Part shown: piece by piece, positions 1 to 6,138 of the stretch | Layout: each line of letters starts with the position of its first letter | Numbering within the stretch: position 1 is the stretch's first letter | Origin: Thermoflexales bacterium | GTDB taxonomy: Bacteria > Chloroflexota > Anaerolineae > B4-G1 | Assembly: GCA_007118795.1 (NCBI GenBank) | Contig: SKQX01000018.1 | Span: 1-10,538 of the forward strand | Direction of reading: 5' to 3' | DNA length: 10,538 nucleotides | The notes under the pieces: model-generated | The model's input: only the letters and a program-made list of their open reading frames with translations | What the model was told of the DNA's origin: nothing | The model's database searches: none | Position numbers and translations under genes: made by a program

Positions 1-51
1 TGGGACAACGGCACCGACCCCAAAGAACCTCCCAGGGGATCTGCGGATAAT

Positions 52-68
52 GGTGGGCAATGCCCACC
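52..68. repeat. 17-bp perfect palindrome upstream of the B12 operon promoter
   Basis: The arms GGTGGGCA and TGCCCACC flank a single A, giving perfect dyad symmetry. The centre is about 40 bp upstream of the predicted -35 box. No T-run follows, so it is a poor intrinsic terminator for a gene to the left. It could be a protein-binding operator or the 3' hairpin of an upstream transcript. Nothing in the window tells these apart. Confidence 0.4.
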
Positions 69-97
69 GTCTGAGAGAAGTGGGCCGTCTCTGCCGT

Positions 98-126
98 TTG
101 ACGGTTTCCCATGGCTGTGCTATACT
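98..126 (+). promoter_or_regulatory. Housekeeping sigma-type promoter of the cobalamin operon
   Basis: The -35 box TTGACG (98-103) is followed by a 17-bp spacer and the -10 box TATACT (121-126). TG at 118-119 sits one base before the -10, making an extended -10. Transcription should start near 132-134, just upstream of the riboswitch, leaving a leader of about 345 nt before the first gene. The match and the placement agree well; no experimental start is known. Confidence 0.75.
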
Positions 127-149
127 GTGAACCATAACCGAATAACTGC

Positions 150-282
150 TACGGTCAAGGTGCCCTGACGCCCGGACGCCAGGGGCACAAAAGGGGAAGC
201 CGGTCGAAGTCCGGCGCTGTCCCGCAACTGTAGTCCTCGCCTCACCATGAGCGAGGAGAGCCAGAGTACCTGCCCTGACCAG
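150..282 (+). ncRNA. Cobalamin riboswitch aptamer (compact form)
   Basis: This RNA binds cobalamin and controls the operon below. The conserved core is easy to read: GGTGCC near 159, GGGGAAGCCGGT near 193, AGTCCGGCGCTGTCCCGCAA near 208, CAACTGTA, and the B12 box AGCCAGAGTACCTGCC near 260. Closing stem P1 pairs GGTCA (153-157) with TGACC (276-280). P2 pairs the GTGCCC and GGGGCAC segments. The side arm between CAACTGTA and the B12 box is a single perfect 7-bp stem (TCCTCGC/GCGAGGA), much shorter than the branched arm with an internal AGCCACTG element found in large cobalamin riboswitches. The true 3' limit may extend further, because 283-316 could form the regulatory hairpin that docks onto the aptamer. 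Which form of cobalamin it prefers cannot be told by eye. Confidence 0.93.
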
Positions 283-340
283 CGCATACATCAGCCTTCG
301 CGGAAAGGAGGTGGTGCATCAGGGTGTTAAGACAAGACAG

Positions 341-376
341 GCCCTTCTCCCCACCGAAGTGAGGGAAGGGCTTTTT
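341..376 (+). terminator. Intrinsic terminator of the riboswitch expression platform
   Basis: The arms GCCCTTC (341-347) and GAAGGGC (365-371) pair perfectly. The stem continues with minor defects to an inner CAC/GTG closing a CGAA tetraloop (355-358), and TTTTT follows at 372-376. It lies 58 nt after the aptamer and about 100 nt before the first gene, as expected for attenuation when cobalamin is bound. The competing antiterminator is not clear by eye; GGTGG at 310-314 could pair with CCACC at 351-355. From 377 to the ribosome binding site at 465 nothing else is recognisable. Confidence 0.9.
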
Positions 377-478
377 GCATGTGACGGATCGCCTGCTTCC
401 ACATCGACCGTCGGAAGCTAGGCTTTCGCACTAGACAACCACTATCAGTGTCACGATTGTTGACGAGGAGTTAGAGCA

Positions 479-1570
479 GTGTTCCGTAAGATTCTACTCA
501 CCGCCGTTCTCGTTTCCGCCCTGGCAGTCTTCGCGGTCCCCGTGGGGGCCAACGATGCCATCGACAACGCACTTACTTGGCTAAGGTCTGAGCAACAACT
601 AGACGGAGGCTTCGGAACCGGATTCAACGAAGGATCCGATCTGGGTGCGACGTGCGATGTTGTTCTAGCCATGGCCGCCGCAGGGGAGGATCCTAGTCAG
701 TGGATCTCCAGCGCCGGCAACTCACCCCTGGACTATCTCTATTCTCAGGTCGCTGCAGGTGAACCCGATGCCATCAGTTTGGCAGCGAAGATCACCCTGG
801 TCCTAGAAGCTACCGGGCAGGACCCCACGGACTTCACCGGTCGCGACCTGATCCAGGAACTGGACTCGGGATACGACGAGGAGACTGGCAGCTTCGGCGG
901 CAACGTCTTTGACCAGGCACTCGTGATCCTCGCTTTGCACAACGCTGGTGAGGAGATCCCCCAGGCCGCAGTCGAGTTCCTGCTGGAGCTCCAGACGGAG
1001 GACGGTGCCTGGGCGCTCTTTGGGAGCACCGATGAGGGTGACGGTGACACGAACACCACGGCCCTGGTCATCCAGGCGTTGTTGGCCGTAGGCTACGAGG
1101 ACGAGATCGGCACAGCCATCGCTTATCTGGAGCAGGTGCAGAATGACGATGGAGGATTCCCGTACCAGGTCCCCTCTGAATACGGGACCGATACGGACGT
1201 CAACTCGACCGCCTATGTGCTCCAGGCTCTGCTGGCCGCCGATGAACCGTTGAGTGCCTGGGCCCCCGAAGGAACGGACCCGGTCGGTGCTCTCGTGGCA
1301 CTCCAAGATCCCGATACCGGGGCGTTCTACTGGCAAGCGGCTGTGCCATCGCCGAACCTGGTCGCCACGGCCCAGGCGATACCGGCGCTGGCAGGCTACA
1401 CCTTTGTCAGTCTGCCGCGCGTCGAGATCGCCAGCGCGCCAGAGGCTGGAGCTCCCGTCGCGGCCGCGCTGCCCGAGTCAGGTGGGATGGTACTCCTGCC
1501 CTTTGGATTTGCGGCGCTGGGAGCTGCCGGGGTGGGGTCCGGCATTCTGTTGCTACGCCGACGGGGATGA
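479..1570 (+). CDS. Secreted, anchored intrinsic-factor alpha-domain-like protein (prenyltransferase/terpene-cyclase-type repeats)
   Basis: Predicted extracellular cobalamin-capture protein of 363 residues. It starts with GTG, 8 nt after GAGGAG (465-470). Residues 1-24 are a signal peptide: basic MFRK, a hydrophobic core, and probable cleavage after VGA. The mature part has repeated units ending in DGGFG-like loops: WLRSEQQLDGGFG (34-46), ETGSFGG (135-141), LQTEDGAWAL (171-180), VQNDDGGFPY (220-229) and QDPDTGAFYW (276-285). These alternate with Ala/Leu-rich helices such as TTALVIQALLAVG. This is the alpha/alpha barrel pattern shared by squalene cyclases, prenyltransferases and the alpha domain of intrinsic factor and transcobalamin. 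No DxDD-type cyclase motif is evident. The tail has LPESG (331-335), a hydrophobic helix (about 337-359) and RRRG, resembling a sortase signal or simple membrane anchor. The fold is well supported. The B12 role is inferred from the riboswitch, the DUF4430 neighbour and the transporter. Confidence 0.85.
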   Translation: MFRKILLTAVLVSALAVFAVPVGANDAIDNALTWLRSEQQLDGGFGTGFNEGSDLGATCDVVLAMAAAGEDPSQWISSAGNSPLDYLYSQVAAGEPDAISLAAKITLVLEATGQDPTDFTGRDLIQELDSGYDEETGSFGGNVFDQALVILALHNAGEEIPQAAVEFLLELQTEDGAWALFGSTDEGDGDTNTTALVIQALLAVGYEDEIGTAIAYLEQVQNDDGGFPYQVPSEYGTDTDVNSTAYVLQALLAADEPLSAWAPEGTDPVGALVALQDPDTGAFYWQAAVPSPNLVATAQAIPALAGYTFVSLPRVEIASAPEAGAPVAAALPESGGMVLLPFGFAALGAAGVGSGILLLRRRG

Positions 1571-1670
1571 CCTCACGCTTGAGATGTACGACTTCCGAAC
1601 CCATCAGTCTTATGCTCAATCGTAGGTCAGCCTCCCGCCCCGGTCGTCAGGCAACGAAGGTGGTCCCGCA

Positions 1671-1706
1671 GGAGGTTCGGACGGGACTGGTCCCGTCCGA
1701 ACCTCC
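1671..1706 (+). repeat. Perfect 16-bp hairpin between the two extracellular-protein genes
   Basis: The arms GGAGGTTCGGACGGGA (1671-1686) and TCCCGTCCGAACCTCC (1691-1706) are exact reverse complements around a CTGG loop. CAAGGCG follows instead of a T-run, so it is not a typical intrinsic terminator. It occupies the only long gap (1571-1747) in an otherwise overlapping operon. A stem this stable could protect the 3' end of the upstream message, act as a processing site, or partly stop transcription so that the alpha protein is made in excess of the transporter. The rest of the gap shows no other recognisable signal. Confidence 0.85.
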
Positions 1707-1738
1707 CAAGGCGACCGCCAAACGGGATGTGGAGCAAC

Positions 1739-1742
1739 GGAG
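1739..1742 (+). promoter_or_regulatory. Ribosome binding site that decides the start of the DUF4430 gene
   Basis: GGAG lies 5 nt before ATG 1748. The alternative in-frame ATG at 1727 has no comparable purine-rich element at the right distance, and using it would add seven residues in front of the basic signal-peptide start RHRYR. The start at 1748 is therefore preferred. Confidence 0.55.
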
Positions 1743-1747
1743 TCGAA

Positions 1748-2590
1748 ATGCGGCATAGGTACCGTGTTCTGTGGACGATGCTGGCCCTGTCGTTCGCTCT
1801 GACGTTGGCAGCTATCGCTCCCAGATCGGTTGGGGGCCAGGAGCTCAGCCGGGTCGGCCTCGTGGTTGCCTTCGGCGATGACACCTTCACCACTCGCTGC
1901 ATCGAGTTCGACGAGGATGAGATCACGGGCTACGATGTGCTGAGGCGATCGGGGCTGTCCTTGGTGGCTAGAGAGGTCAGCGGCATGGGCGTCACTATCT
2001 GCGACATAGAAGACACCAGCGGGTGTTCAGCGTCCGACTGCTGGTGCCAATGCCGGGGTATGAGCTGTATGTACTGGAGGTACTACCATCTGAAGGCAGG
2101 ATCCTGGGAGTACTCGTCAATGGGAGCGGCAGCACGTGCCGTTCGAGATGGAGACGTAGAGGGGTGGGCTTGGGGTGATGAGAGCACGGGCGATGGTGGT
2201 CAGCCCCCGGTGATTCCCTTCAAGGAGATCTGTGCGGCAGACGATGCGCCGGCCGATCCGGTTGTTCCGGCTTCTCCTACGGCGACGCCTTTCGCGCCTA
2301 CACCGACACCCGGACCGGCGATAGCCACCCCAACGGCAGCAACGCCGCCGCGACCGCCGTCGACGACCACCGAGACCCATCCGACGGCGTCTCCATCGCC
2401 GGCACCTGCTGAGCCGACCCCGACGCCCCCTACTGTTACTCAGGCGCCTGAACGGGAGACCAGCGAGGAACTCGCGGCCGAAACCGCCGCGCCCTCGCCC
2501 CCTTATCGGACCATCGGATACGCAGTCTTCAGCGTCATAGCCGCCGGATTGGTGGGCTGGCTCATCTTCGTCACCAAGGTCCGAGGATGA
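1748..2590 (+). CDS. Stalked, membrane-anchored DUF4430 (transcobalamin beta-domain-like) protein
   Basis: Predicted extracellular partner of the preceding gene, 280 residues. Residues 1 to about 30 are a signal peptide (RHRYR, then a hydrophobic stretch ending near AAIA/SVGG). Residues about 36-143 match the DUF4430 pattern, the small beta-rich domain that forms the C-terminal half of intrinsic factor and transcobalamin: GYDVLRRSGL (61-70), then YWRYYHLKAG (109-118), GAAARAV and DGDVEGWAWG (134-143). Between them sits a Cys-rich insert with Cys 85, 93, 98, 100, 102 and 107. Cys 51 and 162 bring the total to eight, an even number that fits disulfides outside the cell. Residues about 165-252 form a Thr/Pro-rich stalk, followed by a transmembrane helix (about 255-275) and KVRG. 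The stop overlaps the transporter start (ATGA), implying coupled translation. Domain assignment is good; cobalamin binding is inferred. Confidence 0.82.
   Translation: MRHRYRVLWTMLALSFALTLAAIAPRSVGGQELSRVGLVVAFGDDTFTTRCIEFDEDEITGYDVLRRSGLSLVAREVSGMGVTICDIEDTSGCSASDCWCQCRGMSCMYWRYYHLKAGSWEYSSMGAAARAVRDGDVEGWAWGDESTGDGGQPPVIPFKEICAADDAPADPVVPASPTATPFAPTPTPGPAIATPTAATPPRPPSTTTETHPTASPSPAPAEPTPTPPTVTQAPERETSEELAAETAAPSPPYRTIGYAVFSVIAAGLVGWLIFVTKVRG
2240..2503 (+). other. Coding region for a Thr/Pro-rich stalk (low complexity)
   Basis: This stretch encodes roughly residues 165-252 of the DUF4430 protein. It is dominated by Pro, Thr, Ala and Ser, with short motifs such as TPTPTP and PTATP and no predicted fold. 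Such a stalk would hold the folded domain tens of angstroms from the membrane and allow it to swing between a partner protein and the importer. Frequent Thr/Ser suggests possible O-glycosylation, which the sequence cannot prove. Confidence 0.75.
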
Positions 2591-3423
2591 CCGTGCAACG
2601 ACTGCTGAGTGGAGCGATCTACCTTCTCAGTGGCGCTATTGGGATCCTGACGTTCGTCTATCCTTTCTTCCTTCCGGTGGCCGCTGGTGGCGCCGGCCTA
2701 TACGCCCGTAGCCAGCAGGCCCCGCTCCTGACTGCCGCCCTGGTGGGCCTCTCGGTGCTGGCACTGATGGTGGAACTCCAGGGCCAGGCCATCAACGCCA
2801 AGACGGTTGCGATGCTGGGCATGCTTGTAGCAGTGACCAGCGTCCTCCGCTTCCTGGAGGTTGCCTTTCCCTTGCCTGGTGGTTTCTCCCCGGTCTTTGC
2901 CCCGATCATCCTGGCCGGATATGTCTTCGGCGGGCGTTTCGGCTATCTGATGGGCACCTTCAGCCTGCTCGCTTCAGCCCTCATCACCGGCGGTGTCGGC
3001 CCCTGGCTTCCGTACCAGATGTTTACCGCTGGATGGGTCGGCCTGACCGCTGGGTGGCTGAGGCGCATCCCCGGCGTGGCCGGACGACGGTCGGAAGGTT
3101 CTCCCAACCCAGGGATTGGGACGCGGGTCTTGATGTTCCTGGCGGTCTTCGGTTTCTTCTGGGGACTGCTCTACGGGGTGATCATCAACGTCTACTTCTG
3201 GCCCTTCGCTACGGGCCCTGTCGATCAGACCTGGGCTCCGGGCATCGGACTCAGCGAGACCCTGGGGCGCTATGCCGTCTTCTACCTGGTGACCTCGCTG
3301 GTCTGGGATCTGTTTCGGGCCGGGGGGAATGCGGCTCTGATCCTTCTGCTGGGGGCGCCGATGGCGAACGCGCTGACGCGCTTTCAGCGGCGGTTCCGCT
3401 TTGAGGTAGGCTCCCATGCTTGA
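2587..3423 (+). CDS. ECF transporter S component, predicted cobalamin-specific
   Basis: Substrate-binding membrane subunit of an energy-coupling-factor importer, 278 residues and strongly hydrophobic with about eight helices. The S-component core begins near residue 70 with INAKTVAMLGMLVAVTSVLR. It continues with a small-residue-rich helix region (PIILAGYVFGGRFGYLMG, about 106-123) and the segment GGVGPWLPYQMFTAGWVGL (135-153), typical of S proteins. About 65 N-terminal residues carry two further hydrophobic helices beyond the usual six-helix core. A basic loop (about 159-180) precedes the last helices. The start overlaps the previous stop by 4 nt and the end overlaps ecfT by 8 nt. Cobalamin specificity is inferred from the riboswitch, the DUF4430 partner and the adenosyltransferase. 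A CbrT or CblT family label is plausible but cannot be settled by eye. Confidence 0.85.
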   Translation: MTVQRLLSGAIYLLSGAIGILTFVYPFFLPVAAGGAGLYARSQQAPLLTAALVGLSVLALMVELQGQAINAKTVAMLGMLVAVTSVLRFLEVAFPLPGGFSPVFAPIILAGYVFGGRFGYLMGTFSLLASALITGGVGPWLPYQMFTAGWVGLTAGWLRRIPGVAGRRSEGSPNPGIGTRVLMFLAVFGFFWGLLYGVIINVYFWPFATGPVDQTWAPGIGLSETLGRYAVFYLVTSLVWDLFRAGGNAALILLLGAPMANALTRFQRRFRFEVGSHA

Positions 3424-4435
3424 CCCCCGGGTGTGGCTTCTGTGGGCTATGACGGTCCTGGTGACAGCCTCTTCCGCCCGGAACCCCCTGTATGCGGCCG
3501 TGTTGCTCCTCGTGACCATGGTGGTGGGCACCACGTGCACCGTCAACGGAGGTCGACGGGCGCCCCTTTCGCCCGTCCACTTCGCGATGATCGCCATCCC
3601 GCTCTCGGCCCTGTTCAACAGCCTGACTGGGTCCTCTGGCGACACCGTCCTGTTCGCTCTGCCGGGGTGGCTGCCGATATTGGGTGGACCAGTGACTCTG
3701 GAGGCCATCGCCTTTGGCGCAGTGAACGGCCTGGCCCTCACTGTGATCTTCAGCAGCTTCGCCATCTTCAACGCGGTCACTCCCGTCCGGGATCTCATTA
3801 AGCTCACCCCCCGCGCATTTCACGACGCAGGGATCGTGCTATCCATTGCGCTTACGTTCATCCCCCAGACAACGGGCAGTCTGCAACGGATCCGTGAAGC
3901 CCAGGCGGTCCGCGGCCACCGGGTTCGTGGGCTGCGAGACTGGCTGCCCATCGTGATGCCGCTTCTGATGAGCGGTCTGGAGCGCTCGATGGGTCTGGCG
4001 GAAGCTATGGTCGCCCGGGGATACGGGGCCGTCTCGGACGACCCCCAACCACTGCGCAGCCAGGGACTTCTGGCTCTGGGTTTGTTGCTGCTGCTGGGGG
4101 GCTGGCTGGCGTACCTCTTCGGTTCTGCGTGGCGGCTTCCCGCCATCGGCATTATGCTCCTTGGCACTCTGTTGATCGGCAGCGTTCTCTGGTCAGCCGG
4201 ACGGTCGGTGTCCCACACAACCTACCGCCCACGCCGTTGGTCCTATGGAGACGGTGCGGTGGTGCTGGGATGCGCTCTGGCCCTCACCTTGACCCTCACC
4301 CAAGGTGAAGCCCTCTACTATTCACCCTACCCCCGTCTGACCGCGCCGCCCTTCGACCCGCTGATCGGGGTCGGCCTGCTGGGGTTGGTTGTGCCAGCGC
4401 TGGTTGGCAAGCACAGGGAGGAGGAGACACATTGA
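3416..4435 (+). CDS. ecfT: ECF transporter T component (EcfT) with a C-terminal membrane extension
   Basis: Transmembrane coupling protein that joins the S component to the ATPases, 339 residues. It starts at ATG 3416, 9 nt after GAGG. The EcfT hallmark region is clear: LSIALTFIPQT (142-152) leads to two cytoplasmic coupling helices with the family's X-R-G motifs, EAQAVRG (161-167) and EAMVARG (196-202), which contact the ATPases. N-terminal helices lie at about 5-38, 54-70 and 97-120. Typical EcfT proteins are about 250-270 residues and end soon after the second coupling motif. This one continues with roughly four more hydrophobic segments (about 217-235, 242-259, 279-295 and 315-330), whose role is unknown. 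The stop at 4433-4435 overlaps the next ATG by one base. Confidence 0.92.
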   Translation: MLDPRVWLLWAMTVLVTASSARNPLYAAVLLLVTMVVGTTCTVNGGRRAPLSPVHFAMIAIPLSALFNSLTGSSGDTVLFALPGWLPILGGPVTLEAIAFGAVNGLALTVIFSSFAIFNAVTPVRDLIKLTPRAFHDAGIVLSIALTFIPQTTGSLQRIREAQAVRGHRVRGLRDWLPIVMPLLMSGLERSMGLAEAMVARGYGAVSDDPQPLRSQGLLALGLLLLLGGWLAYLFGSAWRLPAIGIMLLGTLLIGSVLWSAGRSVSHTTYRPRRWSYGDGAVVLGCALALTLTLTQGEALYYSPYPRLTAPPFDPLIGVGLLGLVVPALVGKHREEETH

Positions 4436-6138
4436 TGATACAGATAGATCGCCTGACCTATAGCTATCCCGACTCCACGGATCGGGCACTGAGCAACGTC
4501 TCCCTCGACATCGCCGAGGGCGAGTTTGTCCTGGTGGCCGGCCCTTCTGGATCGGGAAAGTCGACGCTCCTGCGCTGCCTGAACGGTCTGGTGCCTCACT
4601 TCACGGGTGGCACCGTCTCGGGATCGATCATCGTAGCCGGACACAATCCCATCGTCGAAGGCCCCCAGGCACTCAGCCCTGTGGTGGGCTTCGTCTTCCA
4701 GGATCCCGAATCGCAGTTTGTCCTGGATCGTGTGGAGGACGAGATCGCCTTCGCACTGGAGAACGCCGCCGTGGATCGCACCGAGATGCGCCTGCGCGTC
4801 GAAGAGGTCCTCCATCTCCTCGATCTGGCGTCGTTGCGCGGCCGGGCCCTCGACACGCTTTCCGGCGGGGAGAAACAGCGGGTTGCCATCGCCACAGCCC
4901 TGGCATTCCGGCCGCGCGTCCTGGCTCTGGACGAACCCACCTCGCAGCTGGACCCCCAGGCAGCCGAGGACGTTCTACAGGCGTTGGTACGGCTGAACCG
5001 GGACTTAAGTCTGACCATCATCCTGGCTGAACACCGATTGGAACGGGTATTGCCCTACGTCGATCGCATGGTCTATCTGTCGGAATCGGGCGATGATGTC
5101 CTGACCGGTCCGCCTCGCCGGGTCCTGCGGCAGATGAATCTGACACCACCGCTGGTTACGCTGGCGAAGGAGCTCAACTGGGACCCTCTGCCCCTCACCG
5201 TGAAGGAGGGACGACAGATGGCAATGCAGTCGCCCATCCCGGACCCGAAACAGCGGATTCGCAGCGGGCAGTCCGCTGAGGGAAGGAGAAAAGGGACTGG
5301 GGCCAGACCACAGATCACCGTCCACAATCTCCAATTCGCCTACAACGGCGCGTCGGTATTGCGGGGGATCGACCTGGAGATAGGTGCCGGTGAGCTCGTG
5401 GCACTTATGGGTCGAAACGGTTCCGGCAAGACGACGTTGCTCAAGTGTATTGTGGGGTTGTTGATCCCGGAGCGGGGAGACATCACGATGAGAGACTCTT
5501 CACTGATCGGTCGACCCACCGCAGAGATCTGCTTAGACATCGGCTATCTCCCTCAGGATCCCTGCGATCTCCTCTTCGCCGACACTGTCTTCGACGAGTT
5601 GAAGATCACGCTGCGCAACCATGACCTGTCGAACAATCCCCCTATCAAGCCTTCGATACTGATGGAGCGCCTGGAGCTTGGGGACGTGGCCCATCGCTAC
5701 CCTCGCGATCTCAGCGCCGGACAGCGTCAGCGCGTCGCGCTGGGGGCGGTCACCGTTACCAGGCCGCAACTGCTCCTCTTGGATGAGCCCACCCGCGGCC
5801 TGGACTATCCCGCCAAGCGTAAGCTGGTCCAGCTTCTCCGCGAGTGGCAAGGCCAGGGAACGAGCATTCTGCTCGTCACCCACGACGTCGAGCTGGTCGC
5901 CCAGGCGGCCGACCGAGTAGTCCTGCTCAGCCGGGGCGAGATCATCGCTGATGCGGCGCCGGAGGTGCTCACCGCTTCACCCCTCTTCAGTCCTCAAGTA
6001 GCGCGACTGTTCCCGGGCACCGGTTGGCTCACCGCCGACGATGCCCTGGCCAGCTTGAACGGAGATGGCAACCAGGGCCCAGCAGCCGGAGTTCAACGCC
6101 TGCAGGAAAACAGGTCGACGGATGGAGGAGATCAGTGA
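4435..6138 (+). CDS. ecfA: Fused ECF transporter ATPase (EcfA-EcfA' tandem ABC domains)
   Basis: Energising subunit of the importer: two complete ABC ATPase domains in one chain of 567 residues. Domain 1 has Walker A GPSGSGKST (36-44), Q-loop FQDPESQ (88-94), signature LSGGEKQR (142-149), Walker B LALDEP (163-168) and switch His200. Domain 2 has Walker A GRNGSGKTT (326-334), Q-loop LPQDP (372-376), signature LSAGQRQR (426-433), Walker B LLLLDEP (446-452) and switch His483. Both sites appear catalytically complete. A variable, hydrophilic linker (about 245-292) joins them. In many ECF systems these are two separate proteins. ATG 4435, 8 nt after GAGGAG (4421-4426), is preferred over the in-frame TTG at 4432. 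The gene being part of the operon suggests a dedicated ECF module rather than a shared one. Confidence 0.95.
   Translation: MIQIDRLTYSYPDSTDRALSNVSLDIAEGEFVLVAGPSGSGKSTLLRCLNGLVPHFTGGTVSGSIIVAGHNPIVEGPQALSPVVGFVFQDPESQFVLDRVEDEIAFALENAAVDRTEMRLRVEEVLHLLDLASLRGRALDTLSGGEKQRVAIATALAFRPRVLALDEPTSQLDPQAAEDVLQALVRLNRDLSLTIILAEHRLERVLPYVDRMVYLSESGDDVLTGPPRRVLRQMNLTPPLVTLAKELNWDPLPLTVKEGRQMAMQSPIPDPKQRIRSGQSAEGRRKGTGARPQITVHNLQFAYNGASVLRGIDLEIGAGELVALMGRNGSGKTTLLKCIVGLLIPERGDITMRDSSLIGRPTAEICLDIGYLPQDPCDLLFADTVFDELKITLRNHDLSNNPPIKPSILMERLELGDVAHRYPRDLSAGQRQRVALGAVTVTRPQLLLLDEPTRGLDYPAKRKLVQLLREWQGQGTSILLVTHDVELVAQAADRVVLLSRGEIIADAAPEVLTASPLFSPQVARLFPGTGWLTADDALASLNGDGNQGPAAGVQRLQENRSTDGGDQ

Noticed and set aside
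314..421. Short GTG-started frame of 35 codons after an AAGGAGG sequence in the leader.
   Set aside because: It runs through the terminator hairpin, the spacing from the purine-rich element to the start is too short, and its composition follows the RNA structures. A leader peptide is not needed with a riboswitch present.
803..1336. Minus-strand open frame of 177 codons opposite the alpha-protein gene.
   Set aside because: No motif or ribosome binding site, and it is fully contained within the supported plus-strand gene.
479..1570. Squalene-hopene or other terpene cyclase function for the alpha protein.
   Set aside because: The repeats fit the fold, but the protein is much shorter than those enzymes, is secreted and shows no DxDD-type catalytic motif. 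The B12 context fits a binding role better.
1579..1616. Possible internal promoter (TTGAGA and TATGCT) after the alpha-protein gene.
   Set aside because: The spacing is 26 bp, too long for a housekeeping promoter, and no better pair was found in the gap.
1254..1625. Plus-strand open frame of 123 codons overlapping the end of the alpha-protein gene.
   Set aside because: It is an out-of-frame shadow: no ribosome binding site, an Arg/Pro/Ser-rich translation typical of a shifted high-GC frame, and the overlapping gene has clear domains and a signal peptide.
1727..1747. Upstream ATG as start of the DUF4430 protein.
   Set aside because: It lacks a convincing ribosome binding site, and the ATG at 1748 follows GGAG and begins directly with the basic part of the signal peptide.
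2974..3807. Long minus-strand open frame of 277 codons opposite the S and T component genes.
   Set aside because: The translation is low-complexity, Arg/Pro-rich and without recognisable motifs, while the plus strand encodes well-conserved ECF subunits. It is an antisense by-product of high GC.
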